Positions 18,198-22,043 of a stretch of DNA of 22,043 nt are shown here, piece after piece. The notes under the pieces were generated by a model. It had not been told where the DNA came from. It searched no databases and was given only the letters and a program-made list of their open reading frames with translations. Both the position numbers and the translations under genes were made by a program. Each line of letters begins with the position of its first letter. The first letter of the stretch is position 1. The stretch comes from a virus, in IMG/VR virus record IMGVR_UViG_3300044616_001532, positions 1 through 22,043 of that record. The stretch is one strand, 5' to 3'.

Positions 18198-18487
18198 GCT
18201 ATACCTTTACCAAGAAGGATATTCAGGACGCCATTGACGCCCTGAACCGCCGGGCAGGGTTCCCGCCGGGCACAAAGCTCTGGGAAAACATCGACGGCAA
18301 GCAGGTATCAAAGGTTGGTTTCTACCACTCTTGGTACGATGCGGGCTTAAAGTTGGTCTGCACAACCAATGACCGTGGTGGTCACCGGTCTGTGTTAAAG
18401 CTTCAGACAACGAGCAAGCGCGAGTTTTACAACCTGATCTGGGCATACATTGCCGGACTCGATGATGCAAGGAGCAAGAATGACTGA
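18194..18487 (+). CDS. Hypothetical protein, 97 aa
   Basis: The GTG start (GTGA overlap) gives MSYTFTKKDIQDAIDALNRR. Basic, mixed alpha/beta, with GGHRSVLKLQTTSKREFYNL reading as strand then helix. No family recognised. AAGGGGAAGAA provides the ribosome site, and it overlaps the next gene by 8 bp. Confidence 0.8.
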   Translation: MSYTFTKKDIQDAIDALNRRAGFPPGTKLWENIDGKQVSKVGFYHSWYDAGLKLVCTTNDRGGHRSVLKLQTTSKREFYNLIWAYIAGLDDARSKND

Positions 18488-18905
18488 CGATATTAATATT
18501 CCAGAGCAGCAGATTGTCTGCGACTTTTGCGACCCAGAGACGAGCCAGGCGGCATTTGTAACCCTACATGCAAAGGCTCCAATCTTTTACGCCCGTGAGC
18601 TTCGTGAGCCGGACTCTGACGGTTTCCGCGTCTGCTCGTTTAGCGACGTTGCTGTTCGAAGGATCGGCGCGTGGCTAGCCAAGCAGGCAATGACCTTCTG
18701 GCCTAACGGGACTTTGATCGTTGAGGACGTCCACGAGAAGAGCTTTTGGATTATCCGCTTGTCAGAGACGGCGTCTGAGCTCGCGTTTGAGCAGTGCGTC
18801 CAAACGCCTTGCTGCGGACGATACGTTATCGGCGCAGAGACGTTCCCGTGGCAGTATGACGAGTCTGCCAGCCCCGAGTTTGCAGCTGAGGCCACCCCGT
18901 GGTAG
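18480..18905 (+). CDS. Cys-motif protein, paralog of 14935-15357, 141 aa
   Basis: It starts MTDDINIPEQQIVCDFCDPE after AAGGAGCAAGA. It shares CxxCDPxTS near the N terminus, a YARE/YTAR strand, and the block TPCCGRYVIGA plus SPEF near the C terminus with the protein at 14935. Overall the two are diverged paralogs. Zinc binding by the two Cys clusters is likely; the role is unknown. Confidence 0.85.
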   Translation: MTDDINIPEQQIVCDFCDPETSQAAFVTLHAKAPIFYARELREPDSDGFRVCSFSDVAVRRIGAWLAKQAMTFWPNGTLIVEDVHEKSFWIIRLSETASELAFEQCVQTPCCGRYVIGAETFPWQYDESASPEFAAEATPW

Positions 18906-19054
18906 CTCGAGTGCTGCGCGGCACCGGTCCACTTGGCATTTGCAATCACTGCGGAACGGTCTCACGTGTGTGGGAATACGGGGAGCCAGTTCGGGGAAAA
19001 GAACACGCGATCTGCTATCAATGCATTGAGGCGATTATCTCAGCCTTGCGCTAA
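18899..19054 (+). CDS. Small zinc-finger protein, 51 aa
   Basis: The GTG start overlaps the upstream stop and gives MVARVLRGTGPLGICNHCGT. CNHC and CYQC, about 25 residues apart, form a classic four-Cys zinc site. A GAGG lies six bases before the start. Its last 15 bp overlap the converging minus-strand gene. Last gene of the long run. Confidence 0.7.
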   Translation: MVARVLRGTGPLGICNHCGTVSRVWEYGEPVRGKEHAICYQCIEAIISALR

Positions 19055-19477
19055 GATCCCGAGCTTGCGAACAAGTGGCCGGACTGGCCGATAATGTTTG
19101 CAAGCGTTCTTCATAGACGTGCGTAAAAACTCATCCGTCATGTAGTGCCGAGCCATCTTCACATAGATCCTTGCCCATTTTGGCGTGTGGTTCTCATTGG
19201 ACTTTACGTGGGCCGCCTCGTGGATGGCCGTGTCAATGTCTTTGGCGCAAAGAATAATCTCGTGTTCTTCGGAGATAGATATGCCCATAGGGTGATGATA
19301 CCCGTATGTTTTGCGTTCTCTTTCGTGATGGTGCAATCGAACCAGCTGCACGCCTGACTTAAATGTCTTGCAGGAATCTGCAATGACCTCAATGGCCTCT
19401 CTCCACTTGGGTAGCTCTGACTTCGGCATAGTGACCGGGACAACGAGCTCAAAAGGAAGATCGGCGTACCACTTCAT
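19040..19477 (-). CDS. HEAAH metallopeptidase-like protein, 145 aa
   Basis: DTAIHEAAHVKSNENHTPKW holds HExxH (H86-E87-H90), the zinc and catalytic motif of gluzincin and SprT-type proteases; H97 or a nearby residue may be the third ligand. Small for a protease, as in phage SprT-like or toxin-type enzymes. The substrate is unknown. The ATG directly follows the stop of the ParB-like gene, so the two are cotranscribed. Confidence 0.82.
   Translation of the reverse strand: MKWYADLPFELVVPVTMPKSELPKWREAIEVIADSCKTFKSGVQLVRLHHHERERKTYGYHHPMGISISEEHEIILCAKDIDTAIHEAAHVKSNENHTPKWARIYVKMARHYMTDEFLRTSMKNACKHYRPVRPLVRKLGILAQG
19063..19105 (+). terminator. Possible terminator hairpin for the long plus-strand run
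   Basis: GCTTGCGAACA (19063-19073) pairs with TGTTTGCAAGC (19095-19105): 11 pairs with one G-U. GGCC/GGCC lies inside. It starts 8 bases after the stop at 19054 and lies within the converging minus-strand gene. The tail is only weakly U-rich (GTTCTTCAT). Confidence 0.4.
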
Positions 19478-19933
19478 TTATCGGCCCTTTTTGCGCTTTG
19501 AACCGCACGTTGGACAAACTTCCCCATCGTCAGACTCCGAGCCGTTTAGTTTTGCTAGGAGCTTTTGGATATCATCCTGGTCAAATGCAGTGTCAAGAAG
19601 GTAGTCGTTAGCGTCTGCCTCTTGGAGCAGCTCAAGAAGCGCATGGTCATTCCAGCTCGCAAGCTCAGAGGTTTTATTGTCCGCAAGCAAAATTGCTTTT
19701 GCCCGCTCGTTATCGCAGTCAACCCAGAACACCGGAACTTCCTTGATGCCGCAGATGCGAGCGGCCTGGAGCCGGTGATTGCCAACAAGCACGTACCCGG
19801 TAGAAGTCTGGGCCACAATGGTGCCGAACCACCCATTCTTCTTAATACTGGTAACAATAGCCCCAATATCACCCTCTCGAGCGTTCTCCGGGTGAAGCGC
19901 GAGCTTATCTACCGGTTCAATGCTGATTTCCAT
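19478..19933 (-). CDS. ParB/sulfiredoxin-like domain protein with zinc tail, 151 aa
   Basis: The N-terminal half has the ParB N-domain pattern: HPENAREGDIGAIVTSIKKN and VGNHRLQAARICGIKEVPVF (GxHRxxAA box at 51-58). In this family the fold binds and hydrolyses CTP or acts as a nuclease or ATPase; phage versions are often modification-related or regulatory. The C terminus adds CPTCGSKRKKGR, a single Cys pair with a basic tail. The usual ParB HTH domain is absent. GGAGG precedes the ATG. Confidence 0.88.
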   Translation of the reverse strand: MEISIEPVDKLALHPENAREGDIGAIVTSIKKNGWFGTIVAQTSTGYVLVGNHRLQAARICGIKEVPVFWVDCDNERAKAILLADNKTSELASWNDHALLELLQEADANDYLLDTAFDQDDIQKLLAKLNGSESDDGEVCPTCGSKRKKGR

Positions 19934-19957
19934 GCTTCCTCCAGGGTGATTTTTGCT

Positions 19958-20004
19958 GGCAAGTGCCGCGTTTGCATCCTACCTGAGGAACTCGCGCCAA
20001 ACAA
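19958..20004 (-). promoter_or_regulatory. Promoter plus leader hairpin for 19933-19040
   Basis: TTGTTT (19999-20004), 17 bp and TAGGAT (19976-19981), then the hairpin GGC-ACTT-GCC (19958-19967) and GGAGG. It repeats the design and the ACTT loop of the left half. Confidence 0.7.
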
Positions 20005-20045
20005 CGGGGCGCTGTTTTCTATGTAACAAAAATACTAATGAAGTC

Positions 20046-20075
20046 TGGTATCATCTAGACAAGAGCCCGGAAGGG
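20046..20075 (+). promoter_or_regulatory. Extended -10 promoter and leader hairpin for 20103
   Basis: TGG-TATCAT (20046-20054) is an extended -10 box; no good -35 box is visible. The leader holds CCC-GGAA-GGG (20066-20075), a GNRA-type loop, before GGGAGG. Confidence 0.5.
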
Positions 20076-20102
20076 TGCTAGGCTTGTCGAAGGGAGGTAC
20101 CT

Positions 20103-20801
20103 ATGAAGCTACCGGCACACAGGGCTCACCGACGATTTTGGACAGTGCTCGTTGCGTTGGCCGTGGCTACGGGCCTCCTCTTCCCAATGGGCTTCTGGAA
20201 TCCGCCAGAACCCGTCCAGGAGCCACCGAGAGAGGTTTTTGCCGACCAGCCAGCCGTTCCCACCAGCAGACCTCAAAGCTGGGACCAGAAGTGGGACAAT
20301 GCTATCCGGGTAAACGGCTTCGGGACTCGCTATGACGCCTACCAGCATGCTCGCTCTTGGTACGACTCCCCAAAGACGTGGGTGTATGCAAACAAGAAAG
20401 AGTGCGCTGCCCGCCCAGAGTGGAAGTGCTATCGCCGCAACATGGGTGGCTGGTATGCAAACGTGCGCCCATGGAAGACTACCTTGAAGAACATGTACGC
20501 CGCGCTTGGTCCGCGATTGCGCGAGCACCTCAATATTCCATCGTGGCACACAATCCCTACCCAAAAATTACTTATCGTCTCAACGCACACAGGTAAGTCC
20601 GTTGAGGTCTGGATCGCCGACTATTGCGCCTGCCACGGTGCAGACAGGAAGCAAGGCACGCGAGACGACAGCCTGATCGACCTGAGCCCACAAGTGTGGG
20701 CGGCCCTGGGGGCGTACAAGAACGAGAAGATTCCTGGATGGCCGTACGCCAACACAACCCCAGGATTTAAGAACACCATTGAGGTTCGCTTTATCCCCTA
20801 G
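20103..20801 (+). CDS. Membrane-anchored double-psi beta-barrel-like protein, 232 aa
   Basis: A basic N terminus and one membrane helix (residues 12-30, WTVLVALAVATGLLFPMG) form a signal anchor. A Pro-rich linker follows (40-58). The C-terminal part, VEVWIADYCACHGADRKQGT then LIDLSPQVWAALG (167-203), resembles RlpA-like double-psi barrels, where an Asp and IDLS are hallmarks. It probably sits outside the membrane and contacts the cell wall. The start follows GGGAGGTACCT. Lysis and wall remodelling are inferences. Confidence 0.75.
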   Translation: MKLPAHRAHRRFWTVLVALAVATGLLFPMGFWNPPEPVQEPPREVFADQPAVPTSRPQSWDQKWDNAIRVNGFGTRYDAYQHARSWYDSPKTWVYANKKECAARPEWKCYRRNMGGWYANVRPWKTTLKNMYAALGPRLREHLNIPSWHTIPTQKLLIVSTHTGKSVEVWIADYCACHGADRKQGTRDDSLIDLSPQVWAALGAYKNEKIPGWPYANTTPGFKNTIEVRFIP

Positions 20802-20830
20802 TTGACGCCTTGCTAGGATGAGCGTAGTAT
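20802..20830 (+). promoter_or_regulatory. Promoter for 20870
   Basis: TTGACG (20802-20807) directly follows the upstream stop, then 17 bp and TAGTAT (20825-20830). No small hairpin is seen in this leader. AAGGAGG precedes the ATG. Confidence 0.8.
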
Positions 20831-20869
20831 TGTGTAGTTGAAGAGCATCACCCAGTAAGGAGGATTAGC

Positions 20870-21241
20870 ATGGAAACCAAGATGGGCCCAGAGCTTGTAT
20901 TTATTCTTTCCCAGATTAGCGTGGGCCGCAAGAACGCCATTACGTATAAAGACCTTTCCCAGCGCACCCGGTGGAACAGCCGGGCAATCCAGCTGGCGGT
21001 TGAAGAGTTGCGGAATGTTTGGGAGCAGCCGATTTGTTCGGCATCCGACGCCCCGGCCGGGATCTACCTCGCCACCAGCTCTGAGGAGCTTGAGGCGTGG
21101 TCGAACATGCAACGAGAGCGCGCCCGAAGCCTTCTTCGATCTTCTTGGGCTGTCCGAAAGATTGCCAAGAAGTGGAAGGTCCAAGAAGATCAGGCTCGCC
21201 GCGACAACGCAATGCCTGGAGAGGTGACGCTCGGGCTATAG
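20870..21241 (+). CDS. Winged-helix-like protein, 123 aa
   Basis: It starts METKMGPELVFILSQISVGR. NAITYKDLSQRTRWNSRAIQ then LAVEELRN reads as a winged-helix DNA-binding domain, followed by a wing-like GIYLATSSEEL and a basic helical tail. Similar phage proteins are common and unassigned. The start follows AAGGAGGATTAGC. Confidence 0.8.
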   Translation: METKMGPELVFILSQISVGRKNAITYKDLSQRTRWNSRAIQLAVEELRNVWEQPICSASDAPAGIYLATSSEELEAWSNMQRERARSLLRSSWAVRKIAKKWKVQEDQARRDNAMPGEVTLGL

Positions 21242-21252
21242 CGTGTTATAGT
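21224..21252 (+). promoter_or_regulatory. Promoter of the FmdB-like gene
   Basis: GTGACG (21224-21229), 17 bp and TATAGT (21247-21252). The start of RNA falls at the first base of the stem at 21258. The -35 box lies inside the previous gene. Confidence 0.65.
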
Positions 21253-21257
21253 CCCCT

Positions 21258-21335
21258 GGGGCCGAGTAAACGCCAAAGGTCATCATGCCTGAGGGTAACG
21301 GCGGGTGTAACTCCCGCCCGGCTCCACCAAAGGAG
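21258..21335 (+). promoter_or_regulatory. tRNA-like, possibly switching leader
   Basis: GGGGCCG (21258-21264) pairs with CGGCTCC (21319-21325) as a 7-bp stem followed by ACCA, like a tRNA acceptor end. Next to it GGCGGG-TGTAACT-CCCGCC (21300-21318) mimics a T arm with a 7-base loop. No proper D arm or anticodon arm is visible and the length is 72, so it is not a normal tRNA. CTCC (21322-21325) can instead pair with GGAG (21332-21335), the ribosome site. Confidence 0.5.
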
Positions 21336-21340
21336 AAGGA

Positions 21341-21565
21341 ATGCCAGCTTACGACTACAAGTGCAAGAAGTGCGACATCGTCCGTGAGACCGTGCGCAAG
21401 ATGAGCGACGACTCTAAGGAGCTATGCCTTGTGTGCAACGGCGAGATGAGCGTTGTATTCAACACCCCGAAGATTACCTACAAGGGATCTGGTTGGGCCT
21501 GGCAGGAAAAAATTCCGCAAGAAACCCACCTCGTTATTGGCGCTGACCCCTCAGACAAGAAGTAA
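21341..21565 (+). CDS. FmdB-type zinc ribbon protein, 74 aa
   Basis: MPAYDYKCKKCDIVRETVRK with a second pair CLVC (near residue 36) and a C-terminal GSGW is the FmdB/CxxC_CxxC_SSSS zinc-ribbon pattern. Members are small regulators or of unknown function and are common in phages. AAGGAGAAGG precedes the ATG. Its last 32 bp overlap the converging minus-strand gene. Confidence 0.9.
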   Translation: MPAYDYKCKKCDIVRETVRKMSDDSKELCLVCNGEMSVVFNTPKITYKGSGWAWQEKIPQETHLVIGADPSDKK

Positions 21566-21893
21566 TCTCCTTAGCCAAGTTGTGCATTGCCTCGCCCGGA
21601 TTTTCTCCGCGACCAATGATGCTGGCTTCGTCTGGGACAAGATCTCCAGGAAAGCATTCAACAATCCAATGTGCTTCGCGCTTCTCGGTCTTCTCCCACC
21701 AAACAATCTGCACCGCTGGAAGCTCGACCCGCTTACCACAAGCTTGCTCAAATGCCCGCCATCCACAATCTAGGCACTTTTCAACATCTGTTGGTAATCC
21801 GTATGCCTTGGTTCCCTCTGGCCCAAGAATGATTGCCGCCGAATGCAAGCACTCTGCCTTCTCGTTCACCAGCTGTAAATCTTTTCCAGTCAA
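21534..21893 (-). CDS. Hypothetical protein with CxxC, 119 aa
   Basis: I prefer the TTG at 21893 (MTGKDLQLVNEKAECLHSAA) because GGAGG lies four bases upstream; a GTG further upstream has no site. CLDCGW near residue 42 plus a nearby single Cys suggests metal binding. The rest is mixed alpha/beta (VQIVWWEKTEKREAHWIVEC). No family recognised. Confidence 0.75.
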   Translation of the reverse strand: MTGKDLQLVNEKAECLHSAAIILGPEGTKAYGLPTDVEKCLDCGWRAFEQACGKRVELPAVQIVWWEKTEKREAHWIVECFPGDLVPDEASIIGRGENPGEAMHNLAKEITSCLRGQRQ

Positions 21894-21911
21894 TCGACCT
21901 CCGGTATCAGC

Positions 21912-21937
21912 CCGTCGCCCCGTCACTCCGTCGCCCC
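21912..21937 (+). repeat. CCGTCGCCCC direct repeat in leader
   Basis: Two identical 10-mers (21912-21921 and 21928-21937), 16 bp apart, lie in the leader of the 21893 gene. They could be a binding site or slippage. Confidence 0.5.
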
Positions 21938-21959
21938 ATCCCCCCCAGGAAGGATTGCG

Positions 21960-21988
21960 ATCATACGCCCCCCGGATACTCCCGTCAA
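21960..21988 (-). promoter_or_regulatory. Promoter for 21893-21534
   Basis: TTGACG (21983-21988), 17 bp and TATGAT (21960-21965) on the minus strand, among the best promoters here. The leader of about 60 nt is GC-rich and contains the direct repeat at 21912-21937. Confidence 0.8.
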
Positions 21989-22023
21989 GTTCAATTCTGT
22001 GTTCTAACTACAAAAGAAGTATT

Positions 22024-22042
22024 AGCCCAGGGCGCCGGGGCT
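22024..22042 (-). terminator. Possible weak terminator hairpin at the right edge
   Basis: AGCCC (22024-22028) pairs with GGGCT (22038-22042), with GGCGCC in the loop. The minus-strand tail AATACTTCTTTTG is partly U-rich. It would end a gene beyond the window. Confidence 0.3.
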
Positions 22043-22043
22043 C

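Noticed and set aside
1-22043. CRISPR array, insertion sequence or integrase attachment site
   Set aside because: No regularly spaced 20-40 bp repeats, no transposase or integrase, and no tRNA-flanked direct repeats were seen.

Overview
This window looks like an early or accessory region of a tailed double-stranded DNA phage, probably infecting an actinobacterium. The evidence is a coding density near 90 percent, about 60 mostly tiny genes packed in same-strand runs with ATGA, GTGA or TAATG overlaps, and strong AGGAGG ribosome sites. Recognisable phage families include a JAMM/RadC-like protein, an Api92/YubB-like protein (MPNWC start), a YNGWANWETWN protein, a phage-type methyltransferase, a ParB-like domain and an FmdB-type zinc ribbon. 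The host guess rests on the methyltransferase family and one apparently leaderless promoter, so it is an inference. No capsid, tail, terminase, polymerase or integrase gene is visible.

Layout. From 219 to 10753 nearly all genes lie on the minus strand, in short transcription units. Each unit starts with a sigma70-type promoter (TTGAC-like box, usually 17 bp spacer, TAGTAT/TAGTGT/TAGGAT box), followed by a small leader hairpin and then the ribosome site. A gene-free stretch (2192-3020) holds a candidate structured RNA on the minus strand, a terminator, a G-quadruplex motif and an operator-like inverted repeat. From 10754 to 11414 a divergent, gene-poor region carries clustered GAATAAC repeats and more operator-like repeats, and is a candidate replication or control region. 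From 11415 to 19054 the genes lie on the plus strand in three runs: membrane proteins and a conserved phage protein (11415-12878); small zinc-finger proteins, a sigma factor fragment and a methyltransferase (13072-14869); and a long run of about 15 small genes (14935-19054). A minus-strand pair (ParB-like, HEAAH metalloprotein) follows, then three plus-strand genes (anchored double-psi-barrel-like protein, winged helix protein, FmdB-like protein), and a final minus-strand gene.

How it fits together. The gene content is regulatory and host-interaction in flavour: about 20 proteins with paired CxxC metal sites, about ten tiny single- or double-spanning membrane peptides, a three-HTH protein, and a protein made only of sigma70 regions 3.2 and 4. 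The repeated TTGAC-like boxes are what a sigma region 4 reads, so the fragment and the promoter family may be functionally linked. Several long leaders (12921-13071, 21258-21340) have foldable elements facing their ribosome sites and may be RNA switches.

Limits. All function calls come from reading motifs by eye. Most small proteins have no assignable function. Promoter, RNA and operator calls rest on repeated sequence patterns within this window.
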